In this document: positions 1-8,847 of the stretch, in pieces
How the letters are laid out: every line of letters starts with the position of its first letter
Position numbering within the stretch: position 1 is the stretch's first letter
Assembly (NCBI GenBank): GCA_937949965.1
Contig: CALFBF010000155.1
Location: 1-39,369 of the forward strand
Length of the DNA: 39,369 nt
Direction of reading: 5' to 3'
DNA from: an uncultured Roseibacillus sp.
Lineage (GTDB): Bacteria > Verrucomicrobiota > Verrucomicrobiia > Verrucomicrobiales > Akkermansiaceae
The notes under the pieces: model-generated
Seen by the model: only the letters and a program-made list of their open reading frames with translations
Told to the model about the DNA's origin: nothing
The model's database searches: none
Translations under genes and position numbers: made by a program

Positions 1-1
1 G

Positions 2-1135
<1,134 letters not shown>

Positions 1136-1169
1136 AGAATGACACCGGGGAGGTGAAGTCGTTGCGCCA

Positions 1170-2516
1170 TTATTCATGACACCCGTCTAAGCTCTTTCTT
1201 TTCTTTTTTCCCTTCGATTTGACAAGCCTTTCCGAGACTACGGGCGCAGTGTAGGCGCACGGAGCGGTAGCGACTGAAGCCGTAACGCAACCCGTTGTCT
1301 CGGTCGCGCCCCCCGTTTGTCCCTCCTCCAACCGGCCCTCTTCTTCTGCTCTTTCTTCTACCAGCTTTGCCATCTTGCTGAAGATTTTCGAAAGCTTCTC
1401 TTCTAGCTTTTCGGACAGTTCTATCAGGTCGAGTTGAGCCCGAGTTTCACGGAGCTTTCTCTGTTGTTCTAAGCTGACTTTCGGGCACTTCAAAAGCCGA
1501 TCACAGGGGGTCGCCGGAGAATCGTATTTCTTGTGAACTTTACTACCTTCACGTGTCTTTTCCACGAGTTTCATGACCGGACCGAAGTGGTTGAGTAATG
1601 GTAACCACGTGTTTTCGTAGAGGTCGGTGACGAGGTCTCGCACTTCGAGTTCGGCGATTCTCCCGTAACCTAACAGCTGGCGAACGTGGGTGAAATTCTT
1701 CTGTTCAACGTGGGCTTGGTCGTTCTTTTTGTAAGCTCGTGAGCGAGTCCATTTAACTGCTTTTTCACGCTCGAGAAGATACTCTTCTAGGACCGTGTCT
1801 AGGAACTCGCTTCCGTTATCACTATCAAACCCGAGAAGCTCGAAAGGCATCCGTTTTTCAATGCGCTCAAGGCCTACACGCACTTCATTGCCGCTGTTTC
1901 TCCAGAGTGCCGCCAGCTCGGTCCAACCAGTATGTAGGTCCGTTAGAGTAAGACTCTACATAAAATCGCCACTACTATTTCCTCCACCGTGCGACACAGT
2001 GTCAGCCTCCATCCAGCCGGGACGATCTACATCTTGAGGACCGCATTGGATGGGGATGAGCGTTTTCAGACGGTGAGCTGAGCGACCTGTTTTATGCCCC
2101 TTCCACTTCGCTTCGTTCGTCGCACGATGGCTCGCAGTAACACGGTCAAGACTACGCGCACTTAACGAGAGGATGTTTGTGCGTGAGCTTTTTAGGAGTG
2201 TTTCGTAGCGTTTTTCATAGCTATCTAACCAGAGCGGGAGTGTCTCTTTAAGACGGACTTAGCAGGGTTGTTCACTGCATTTCCAGATGACGATGATGAC
2301 GGCTCTTTCAGGCTCGTCACAGCGCGGCTTGGCTCCTCTTCGGCGAGCCTTTTTTCCGAGCGTTACTTTCTCATTGAGAGCCTTGATGGTGTGCTTGCGT
2401 GTCCATCCCATAGCATCGCTGATTTCGTCAATCATGCGGCTCTTACCTTCGCGATTACGACTCGGATACCTTACGCGACAACTTTCCAAATATTCTTGCT
2501 GACTTTTGTGACTCAT
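1170..2516 (-). pseudogene. Integrase-core (rve, DDE) transposase, broken by two stop codons
   Basis: Read in one minus-strand frame, the region encodes about 449 codons of a transposase interrupted by two nonsense codons: TAA at 2259-2261 (after SEQPC) and TAG at 1956-1958 (after SSGDFM, where a Trp codon TGG is plausible). No frameshift is needed to join the three parts. The N-terminus carries a helix-turn-helix region (EISDAMGWTRKHTIKALN). The catalytic core shows the three acidic positions: D in GWMEADTVSH, D in GFDSDNGSEF and E in KNDQAHVEQKN. The C-terminus is Lys-rich. The two stops are ochre and amber, so selenocysteine recoding cannot rescue them. It lies inside matching inverted repeats and is an inactive relic. 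Confidence 0.85.
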
Positions 2517-2537
2517 AATCCCAGGTAGTGTTTTTAT

Positions 2538-2564
2538 CCGGGTGTCATTCTTTCTGGCACAACG
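2538..2564 (-). repeat. Right terminal inverted repeat of the insertion sequence
   Basis: Reads CCGGGTGTCATTCTTTCTGG on the plus strand and continues for seven more bases. Its reverse complement matches the left end beside leuC. It sits 22 bases upstream of the transposase start. Confidence 0.6.
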
Positions 2565-2597
2565 ACCTTCTTCAGCTTCTAAAAATGCCCTCCGTCA

Positions 2598-2620
2598 GTG
2601 TCATTCTATTTGTCGCAATG
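2598..2620 (-). repeat. Solo insertion-sequence end, second copy of the right repeat
   Basis: GTGTCATTCTATTTGTCGCA repeats the right terminal repeat in the same orientation about 57 bases further on (shared GTGTCATTCT, then a similar CAA-ending tail). No second transposase is attached. It is most simply the remaining end of another copy of a related element. The rest of 2565-2727 holds nothing else that I recognise. Confidence 0.45.
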
Positions 2621-2727
2621 TGCGGTGCTCACATCCGCAGTGAGAGGCTTTCGGAACTTTCAAAACTATCGTAAAAGCATCCTTTTCTTCTACGAGAAGC
2701 TAACATCCCAGAATCAACGAAGAATCT

Positions 2728-2762
2728 AAAAAAAGGCTCACCCTTGTGAAGGTGAGCCTTTT
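2728..2762 (-). terminator. Rho-independent terminator of the rpsB-tsf operon
   Basis: A perfect 8-bp stem, GGCTCACC (2735-2742) with GGTGAGCC (2751-2758), around an 8-base loop. It is extended by an A-run (2728-2734) facing T residues (2759-2762). On the minus strand the stem is followed by a run of seven U. It lies 27 bases after the tsf stop codon, so it ends rpsB-tsf transcription. Confidence 0.9.
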
Positions 2763-2788
2763 GGAAAGAGGAATAAACGGTGCCGCGC

Positions 2789-3658
2789 TTAGCCACCCAC
2801 TGCGAAGCGAGTGAAGCGGTTGATGGTGAGAGTGTCACCAAGCTCCTTACCCTTAGTTTCAACGAGTCCTGAGATAGTCGTGTCAGGGTCTTTGACGAAG
2901 CCTTGGTCAACGAGGCATTGCTCGCTGTAGAACTTGCCAAGTTTACCTTCCACAATCTTTTCGAGGATTTCCGGTGGCTTGCCGCTTCCTTCCATTTGTT
3001 TGAGGAAGAGGTCCTTCTCTGCTTGCACAAGGTCGGCAGGGATGTCCTCGCGGTTGAGTCCTGCTGGAGCTGCCGCTGCGATGTGGAGAGTGATGTCTTT
3101 CACGAGGTCTTTGAAGCTGTCTTGAGAAGGAGTATCGTCCTTTTCACAGCCAACTTCCAAGAGCACGCCCACTTTACCACCCATGTGGATGTAAGAGGCA
3201 ATCGCGCCGGAACCAGAAACGTCAAAACGCTCGAAGCGAGAGAACTGGAGGTTCTCGCCGAGTTCAATGACCTTGGCCTTCACCGCGTCAGCGACACTGA
3301 GTTCACCTAGAGAAACAGTGAGTGCCGCTTCAAGGTCTTTTGCGTCAGAAGCTGCAACGGCGGTAGCCACTTCACTAAGGAAGGCTCCGAAGTTGTCGTT
3401 TTTAGCCACGAAATCAGTTTCGCAGTTGAGTTCTAACAGGATACCTGATTTGCCGTCAGCAGAAAGTTGTGCCGTAACGAGGCCTTCTTTGGCTTCGCGG
3501 TCTGCTTTCTTAGCTGCCTTGATCGAGCCTCGCTCACGGAGGTATTTGATCGCAGCATCGATGTCACCATCAGTTTCTTTGAGTGCGCCTTTGCACTCCA
3601 TCATGCCCGCGTTCGTTTTGTCGCGGAGCTCTTTTACTTGAGCAGCAGTAATAGCCAT
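2789..3658 (-). CDS. tsf: Elongation factor Ts
   Basis: EF-Ts, the guanine-nucleotide exchange factor that regenerates EF-Tu-GTP during translation elongation in the cytoplasm. The 289-residue product has the usual family length. The N-terminal UBA-like domain is clear (AAQVKELRDKTNAGMMECK, residues 5-23), and the TDFVAKN motif that inserts into EF-Tu is at residues 81-87 in the core domain. A C-terminal block (LVDQGFVKDPDTTISG) also fits. It follows rpsB by 39 bases on the same strand, the classical rpsB-tsf arrangement, and is closed by a strong terminator. The start at 3658 gives the canonical MAITA beginning. Confidence 0.97.
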   Translation of the reverse strand: MAITAAQVKELRDKTNAGMMECKGALKETDGDIDAAIKYLRERGSIKAAKKADREAKEGLVTAQLSADGKSGILLELNCETDFVAKNDNFGAFLSEVATAVAASDAKDLEAALTVSLGELSVADAVKAKVIELGENLQFSRFERFDVSGSGAIASYIHMGGKVGVLLEVGCEKDDTPSQDSFKDLVKDITLHIAAAAPAGLNREDIPADLVQAEKDLFLKQMEGSGKPPEILEKIVEGKLGKFYSEQCLVDQGFVKDPDTTISGLVETKGKELGDTLTINRFTRFAVGG

Positions 3659-3697
3659 GTCTTTTTGAGAGATTAGGTATTTAGGATGTTAGCGGGA

Positions 3698-4381
3698 TTA
3701 CTTCTTGCCGGCGGCGATGAAGGAATCGACGAGATTTTGAAGGACGAGACGGATGGAGCGCATCGAGTCGTCGTTGGCTGGGATAGGGTAGTCTACTACG
3801 GAAGGATCTCCATTAGTGTCTACGATTCCGATAATGGGCACCTTGAGGCGGCGAGCTTCTGCCACGGCGATGGATTCACGAGCAGTATCGACTACGACAA
3901 CCGCATCCGGCTTTTTCTCCATACCACGGATTCCGTGTAGGTTACGCTGTAACTTCTCTTTTTCCCGGTTCAGAGCCGCCAATTCTTTCTTGGACATGTT
4001 CTTATACTCAGGCTGTTTTTCGATAGTTTCGAGGTAGCGGAGACGCTCCACCGATTGGCGGATAGTGGTGAGGTTGGTCATCATGCCACCGAGCCAGCGG
4101 TGATTGACGTAAAATTGTTCAGTGGCTTCCGCAGCCTCTTGCACAGCCTTTTGGGCTTGGTGCTTACAGCCCACGAAGAGGACCTTTTTGCCCTTGCCCG
4201 AGAGCTCGGAGAGGAAGTCCGAAGCCTTATCCAATTGGCGGACAGTTTCTTCGAGGTTGATGATGAAGATGCCACCCTTGTCCTTCATGAGGTAGGGCTT
4301 CATCTTCGGATTCCACTTACGAGTCTGGTGTCCGTAATGCACACCAGCTTCCACCATTTCTTTGAGTAGGTCGTTTACCAT
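3698..4381 (-). CDS. rpsB: 30S ribosomal protein S2
   Basis: Ribosomal protein S2 of the small subunit, 227 residues. Family blocks visible: [20 protein letters not shown] near the N-terminus, [11 protein letters not shown], the central [15 protein letters not shown] and the C-terminal [20 protein letters not shown] with [10 protein letters not shown]. It is the first gene of the rpsB-tsf operon. The product ends shortly after the conserved core (DSFIAAGKK), so it is a short S2. The start at 4381 matches the family N-terminus ([15 protein letters not shown]). A promoter candidate lies about 110-140 bases upstream. In enterobacteria the operon is autoregulated by S2 at its leader; whether that applies here cannot be seen. 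Confidence 0.97.
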   Translation of the reverse strand: MVNDLLKEMVEAGVHYGHQTRKWNPKMKPYLMKDKGGIFIINLEETVRQLDKASDFLSELSGKGKKVLFVGCKHQAQKAVQEAAEATEQFYVNHRWLGGMMTNLTTIRQSVERLRYLETIEKQPEYKNMSKKELAALNREKEKLQRNLHGIRGMEKKPDAVVVVDTARESIAVAEARRLKVPIIGIVDTNGDPSVVDYPIPANDDSMRSIRLVLQNLVDSFIAAGKK

Positions 4382-4805
4382 TGTCTTGGGTCCCGTGTTA
4401 AAGCACAGCGGGCGCTTCTGAATGAACTGCCGCCTAGGCCCTCCGAGAACTCATCCGTGGTTGATAAAGCGGCATTAATCGAAGGGGCGGCGGTGTTACG
4501 CGCAGGAGAAGAGTTTGTCAATAAGGGGCTTCATCATTTCTAATTTCGAATTGGCGGTCATGCCCTGTTCCAATGGCTACTCTGTAAGCAATTTACTTTT
4601 CCGACTGTTCTTAGTTCAGAGCCCGAAAAAGAAGGATTCTGTCACGATTAGAACGTTTTGAGTGACGCTGGGATATCTTGTGATCAGAAAGACTCTCGGA
4701 TGAAATTTATCTCTCTCCTGACTTGGTCTAAGTGTGTATTTGTTTGGGGTTTTCGTTACTCGTTGACTTTTTGTGTGTGTGTTCTCAGACTTTTAAAAAA
4801 TTGTT
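4382..4805. other. Intergenic region between divergent rpsB and the ClpP-like gene
   Basis: 424 bases. It holds the rpsB leader and its promoter candidate. The right-hand part (4650-4805) becomes AT-rich and runs into the ClpP-like gene. A reading frame at 4658-4888 overlaps that gene's start and shows no recognisable protein. No tRNA or other RNA gene was seen. Confidence 0.6.
4493..4521 (-). promoter_or_regulatory. Candidate sigma-70 promoter for rpsB-tsf
   Basis: On the minus strand a perfect -35 hexamer TTGACA (4516-4521) is followed after 17 bases by TAACAC (4493-4498) as -10. Only the -35 is a full consensus match; the -10 keeps three of six. It leaves a leader of about 100 bases before rpsB, with a small hairpin potential (CCC...GTG CTTTAA CAC...GGG) close to the start codon. 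Confidence 0.5.
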
Positions 4806-5450
4806 ATGAAAATGTTAGCTCCTTTCGTTTGCACGCTAATTTTTTGCTCGGTACTGGTTTCATCCCATGGTCAGCAGACTGTCATTGATACAGATAATTT
4901 GATGGACGTTCTCGTCGGCAATGGATTTGCGCGACAAAGTTGGACTGAGGACGAACCTCTTCTCAAGTTAAGAACGATTATTATTTCGGGGAAAATTCAT
5001 GAGGAGGTTACCAGAGACGTTGTTGGTAAATTGCTTTATCTGGACCATCTCGCTCCTGGAGAACCCATTGATATTTACGTTCGTTCAACGGGAGGATGGC
5101 TTGACGACTCTTTTTCGATTATTGACGTGATGAGTAGAATAAAATCTCCTGTGAATATCCATGCTATGGGTGTTTGTCAGTCTGCCGGAGTTGTACTGTT
5201 ACTCGGAGCAACAGGTGAAAAAACAGCAGGTGTTCATTCAGTAATCTCGCCACATTTCAATCAGTATTTAGGTGAAGATTACTCTAAGAGATCTTCTAAT
5301 TACAAACGTTTCGCGAAAATTTATAAAAATGAAACGAAGATTCCTTTTGAGTGGTATAAGTCAGAGAAAGAAAAAGATAAGTATTATCATTTGAGTGCTA
5401 AGCAAGCTTTGGATTTTGAGGTTATTGATCGGATTCGAGAAAGTAAATAA
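4806..5450 (+). CDS. Secreted ClpP-like serine protease
   Basis: A 214-residue protein of the ClpP/crotonase-type protease fold with an N-terminal signal peptide (hydrophobic stretch about 4-20, ending SSHG). Motifs aligned to ClpP: the glycine-rich oxyanion strand VRSTGGWLDD (92-101), the nucleophile in GVCQSAGVVLLLGA (Ser126), a His at 150 in SVISPHFNQ and an Asp at 191 in EKDKYYHLSAKQA. The order and spacing resemble a ClpP Ser-His-Asp triad, and the end (SAKQALDFEVIDRI) matches the ClpP C-terminal helix. The signal peptide is unusual, since ClpP works in the cytoplasm with an ATPase; here a role outside the cytoplasm without ClpX/ClpA is inferred. Start chosen at 4806 because it begins the signal peptide. 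The next gene encodes another exported protein. Confidence 0.8.
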   Translation: MKMLAPFVCTLIFCSVLVSSHGQQTVIDTDNLMDVLVGNGFARQSWTEDEPLLKLRTIIISGKIHEEVTRDVVGKLLYLDHLAPGEPIDIYVRSTGGWLDDSFSIIDVMSRIKSPVNIHAMGVCQSAGVVLLLGATGEKTAGVHSVISPHFNQYLGEDYSKRSSNYKRFAKIYKNETKIPFEWYKSEKEKDKYYHLSAKQALDFEVIDRIRESK

Positions 5451-5547
5451 TAACCTTATGAATATAGTTACTTCTTGTTTTTGTTTAAGAATTTTTAAGG
5501 ATTTATCATCTTGCTATTTTTTGGGAATTTGTTGTCGTCGTTACTTT

Positions 5548-6402
5548 ATGAGGCAAATGCGTTTATTTTTTTCTGCCGTAGTCATTTTCACACAAATTGA
5601 TGCTTTATCTGGTGAAGAGGTTAATTTTCAGCTCAAATTTGAGCCTGATAAAACTTATCTCAACGATGTTCAGATGAGCCAATCCATGATGATGCCCATG
5701 GCAGGTCGGGAGCTGGAGACAAAGATGATGATGTCTTCGGTGGTTTCTCAAAAAGTGACGAAAACTGAGGAGGGCATTCAGGTTGTTCAAGCAACTGATA
5801 CTGTGAATATTGATATGAATGCTGCGGGCATGAATATTAAGTTTGATTCTGAAAACCCTGAAGGTCCGATGGCGGCGATTTTCAAGCCGATGATGGATGC
5901 GAAAACAGCTGTTGTGCTCAGTAAAGAAGGAGAGGTTCTCTCCGCAAAAGCAGAAACTTTCCCAGGAATGGAAAACTTTGGTCTGAGTGCCGAAGTGATG
6001 GAAAAGGGCGCTACCGAAATCATGTCCTTGATGCCGAATAAGGTTATTCCCCTCGGTGAAAGTTGGAAGGTTACTTCTTCTCTTCCTCTTCCTGGGATGA
6101 CTGAGAAGCCCACTCCTTTAACATATACGCTTACTTTCGCAGAGATGACTGATTTTGAAGGACATAAAGTTGCTAAAATAAATATCGAAGGTGTTGCTGG
6201 TGGAGAGGATAAGAACCTAAAAGTTACGTCAAAGGAATTAAGTGGAGTCATGTTTTTTGACCCAGAGATTGGACAGCCACGAGAATTGAAGATGAAGATA
6301 GGTCTCGAAATCTCAGTGCCAGGAGCAGCACAAGAAGGCGATAAGGCCAAAATGGCACCAATAGAGACTGAGACCGTGACTCGCCTTAAGGAGATTAAAT
6401 AG
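5548..6402 (+). CDS. Secreted protein, DUF6263-like
   Basis: About 284 residues beginning with a signal peptide (RQMRLFFSAVVIFTQIDALS). The mature part has the alternating beta-strand pattern of DUF6263-type proteins: a strand (VNFQLKFEPDKTYLND), a Met-rich stretch (SMMMPMAGRELETKMMMSS), then regions ending in a Thr/Arg strand (ETETVTRLKEIK). The function of that family is unknown to me, and the assignment rests on pattern only. An in-frame ATG at 5458 would add 30 residues before the signal peptide, so 5548 is preferred. It follows the ClpP-like gene by about 97 bases on the same strand, and both share an AT-rich composition. Confidence 0.65.
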   Translation: MRQMRLFFSAVVIFTQIDALSGEEVNFQLKFEPDKTYLNDVQMSQSMMMPMAGRELETKMMMSSVVSQKVTKTEEGIQVVQATDTVNIDMNAAGMNIKFDSENPEGPMAAIFKPMMDAKTAVVLSKEGEVLSAKAETFPGMENFGLSAEVMEKGATEIMSLMPNKVIPLGESWKVTSSLPLPGMTEKPTPLTYTLTFAEMTDFEGHKVAKINIEGVAGGEDKNLKVTSKELSGVMFFDPEIGQPRELKMKIGLEISVPGAAQEGDKAKMAPIETETVTRLKEIK

Positions 6403-6424
6403 AAAAGCGGGAAGTTTTTCTATT
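6398..6424. terminator. Weak AT-rich hairpin after the DUF6263-like gene
   Basis: AATAGAAAA (6398-6406) is the exact reverse complement of TTTTCTATT (6416-6424), with a 9-base loop. It overlaps the stop codon of the upstream gene and lies between two convergent genes. The stem is all A/T except one pair, so termination would be weak. Confidence 0.35.
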
Positions 6425-6479
6425 GTGATAAAATCATTTTCCAAAACTGCACCACTGTTTAGGGGCTATGAGATGACCT

Positions 6480-7499
6480 CTAGGATGAGATTGGGTTCTC
6501 CCGATTCTTAATCTGAGCAATGGCCCATTGGGCGTGTTCCGCGATGAGAGGATCGGGATTTTCCGCTGCCGTTTGTAGCGCGGGAAGATCGTCTCGCGAG
6601 CCAGTATTACCAAGTGCGACACAGACGTTTCGTAAGAAGCGGGGGTGCTTGGATCGCTTAATGGGAGATTTGCTAAAGAGAGTGCGGAAGTCGGCGTCAC
6701 TGAGTGAAAGGAAGTCGCGTAAACTCTGTTCGAAGATGGCTTCCCGAGCATGTAGCTGGCTTTCCTGAGACTTCTTGGCGAAGCGATTCCAAGGGCAAAT
6801 GGTTAAGCAGTCATCGCAGCCATAAATGCGGTCTCCCATCAAAGGTCGTAGCTCCAGAGGAATGGGTCCTTTGTGTTCGATCGTTAGGTATGAGATACAA
6901 CGGCGGGCATCCATGGTGTGAGGAGCGGTGATCGCTTGGGTGGGGCAGGCTTGGATACAGGCCGTGCATTTGCCACAATGATTGGATTGCGGTTGGTCGT
7001 AGGGAAGGGCAAGAGTTGTTAGGAAGTCGGCTAGGAAGAACCAAGTGCCGAGCTCACGATCGATCTGGACGGTGGATTTACCATTCCATCCCAATCCTGC
7101 TTCGGTTGCAAAGTCCCGCTCCAAGACTGGTCCAGTATCGGTGTAGAATCGTTGTGTTCCTCCGTTTTCTTCTAAGAACTCATTCAGCTTTCGTAGCCGA
7201 GGAGTGATGATGTCATGGTAATCACGGTTCCAAGAATAGGAGGCGATACGGTAGTTGGTGGGGGGATGTGCACCAGTGTGGTAGTTGAAGGCTAATACGA
7301 CCACAGACTGACAATCGGGGAGAACGATGCGAGGATCAGAACGGCGATCTGGGTCGCGAGCCATCCAAGCCATGTCCCCGTATTTCTTTTCCTTGACCCA
7401 ATCCTGATAGACGTCGGCGTGTCGTGCCCGTTTGGCAGGAGCTATCCGTAGCTTCGCGAAGCCGAGTTCTTGTGCTTTCTCGGTGAGTTGGCGTTTCAG
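6480..7499 (-). CDS. queG: Epoxyqueuosine reductase
   Basis: QueG reduces epoxyqueuosine to queuosine in tRNA, using cobalamin and two [4Fe-4S] clusters. Both ferredoxin motifs are present: CGKCTACIQACP and CDDCLTICPWNRFAK. Upstream family blocks include GDMAWMARDPDRRSDPR and VVLAFNYHTGAHPP, and a HEAT-like repeat closes the protein (RNVCVALGNTGSRDDLPALQ). The first ATG in frame (7373) would remove about 45 conserved residues. The frame stays homologous further upstream (LKRQLTEKAQELGFAKLRIA) but contains no ATG, GTG or TTG. Candidates are CTG at 7497-7499 or a non-standard ATC at 7512-7514. An ATG exists one frame off near 7524, so a lost base is possible. The 5' end given is a best guess. 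Confidence 0.88.
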   Translation of the reverse strand: MKRQLTEKAQELGFAKLRIAPAKRARHADVYQDWVKEKKYGDMAWMARDPDRRSDPRIVLPDCQSVVVLAFNYHTGAHPPTNYRIASYSWNRDYHDIITPRLRKLNEFLEENGGTQRFYTDTGPVLERDFATEAGLGWNGKSTVQIDRELGTWFFLADFLTTLALPYDQPQSNHCGKCTACIQACPTQAITAPHTMDARRCISYLTIEHKGPIPLELRPLMGDRIYGCDDCLTICPWNRFAKKSQESQLHAREAIFEQSLRDFLSLSDADFRTLFSKSPIKRSKHPRFLRNVCVALGNTGSRDDLPALQTAAENPDPLIAEHAQWAIAQIKNRENPISS

Positions 7500-7608
7500 A
7501 TTAGTGGAGTCGATGGCGGGAACATAACCTGACTGTGCTGACGAAGGGAGAGTCTTTTTTGAACAAGGGGAGACTTGTTTTTTTAGGAAGTGAGCAGACC
7601 TTACTTGC

Positions 7609-8841
7609 GTGGCGAAGGTGAAGGAGTTCCTAGGAAAGCGATGGAAGAAGGTGTTGGCGGTTTATGTGCTGTTAGTCATCGCGTCCCAGTTTTTTTTGGC
7701 TTGGAAGGGAGAGGATGAGCAGGTGGGATCTTCCCTGCAGATTCAGTTGCCTCATGGCATTCTAGCTTATCAAGAGTGGGGACCGCGTGAGGGTGTTCCT
7801 TTGATTCTTTCTCATGGGAGCCCCGCTGTGGACGGAGGTGATTTCAGCTATTTAGCCAACGAACTATCGCAGACGCGCTGGGTCATTGCTCCCGATCGGA
7901 CGGGCTTTGGGCGTTCTAGTAAACGAGCGCCTGACTATTCATTTATTGCTGATGCCAAGGCTACTTTGGCTTTGATGGATGAGTTAGAGATCGAGCAGGC
8001 TGACCTGATGGGGTGGTCCTACGGAGGAGGGGTGGTATTAGAAATGGCTCAGCGCTATCCCGAGCGAGTGCGTAGTGTTGGCCTCTTGGCTGCGATCGGG
8101 ATGCAGGAGGGCGAGGGGAGTGGGAACTACTACATTGAGCAGTTAAAGTATGAAATGCTACGAGTAACACTCCTTTGGTTGCCAGAAGCGATTCCTCACT
8201 TTGGTCTTATCGGGCCAGATTGGATTCGTCGTTCTTTCGTGCGAGATTTTGGCGATGCTGACCAACGACCGATGCGGGCGATTATCGAGAATTTGGAAAA
8301 ACCGGCACTCATCGTCCATGGGAAGAATGATCCTCTCGTGCCAGCTTGGGCCGCAGAAGAACATCATGAACTCTTCCCTAACAGTCGACTCGATATTGTC
8401 GACGGCTCTCATTTTTTTCCGATGGGAGATCAGGGTGGAGAGTTAGGAGTGCAAGCTGTGCAGGAATTTCTAACTGATGTCGATGCTGGTCAAGATGTGG
8501 TACAAACCAACTACGCAACCAAGCGCAAGAGAATGAAGGCTCTTTGGTCAGGGGGGCCCGAGTGGCGGGGGTGGAAGCCTTGGTGGACTGTTTTCTTCCT
8601 CAGTGGTCTTGTTGCCTGGTTTCGGCCGCAATTTACTGTTTTTCTAGTAACTTTAGGTGGAAATTTTCTCCTGTGGGATGCTCTGTTAGGATTGGCTGGT
8701 GTTCTACTCGCGGTGGTATGTCGGAAGCTATTTCTCGCAGCGAAGGAACCGGAAGAAACGCTTCGAAAAAAAGTTACCCTCATGATCGTCAATCTACTCG
8801 CAGGAGGTATTATCGGTAGCTTTCTTCTTCGTTTGACCTGA
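7609..8841 (+). CDS. Alpha/beta hydrolase with N- and C-terminal membrane segments
   Basis: 410 residues starting at GTG. An N-terminal membrane segment (VLAVYVLLVIASQFFLAW, about 15-32) precedes a complete alpha/beta-hydrolase domain: oxyanion HGSP (69-72), DRTGFGRSS (96-104), nucleophile elbow GWSYGGG (Ser137), acid residue in HGKNDPLVP (Asp241) and catalytic His in VDGSHFFP (His268). After about residue 315 the chain adds three or more hydrophobic helices (WWTVFFLSGLVAWF, LLGLAGVLLAVVC, LLAGGIIGSFLL), which is not usual for the fold. The substrate cannot be read from the sequence. It converges with the permease gene, with 6 bases between the stop codons. It starts about 110 bases from queG on the opposite strand. 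Confidence 0.85.
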   Translation: MAKVKEFLGKRWKKVLAVYVLLVIASQFFLAWKGEDEQVGSSLQIQLPHGILAYQEWGPREGVPLILSHGSPAVDGGDFSYLANELSQTRWVIAPDRTGFGRSSKRAPDYSFIADAKATLALMDELEIEQADLMGWSYGGGVVLEMAQRYPERVRSVGLLAAIGMQEGEGSGNYYIEQLKYEMLRVTLLWLPEAIPHFGLIGPDWIRRSFVRDFGDADQRPMRAIIENLEKPALIVHGKNDPLVPAWAAEEHHELFPNSRLDIVDGSHFFPMGDQGGELGVQAVQEFLTDVDAGQDVVQTNYATKRKRMKALWSGGPEWRGWKPWWTVFFLSGLVAWFRPQFTVFLVTLGGNFLLWDALLGLAGVLLAVVCRKLFLAAKEPEETLRKKVTLMIVNLLAGGIIGSFLLRLT

Positions 8842-8847
8842 GCGATG

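Noticed and set aside
1956-2261. Recoding of the two stops in the transposase
   Set aside because: They are UAA and UAG, not UGA, and lie in an element that is otherwise a relic; ordinary decay explains them.
5787-6350. 187-codon minus-strand frame
   Set aside because: It is antisense to the DUF6263-like gene, which has a signal peptide and better protein character.
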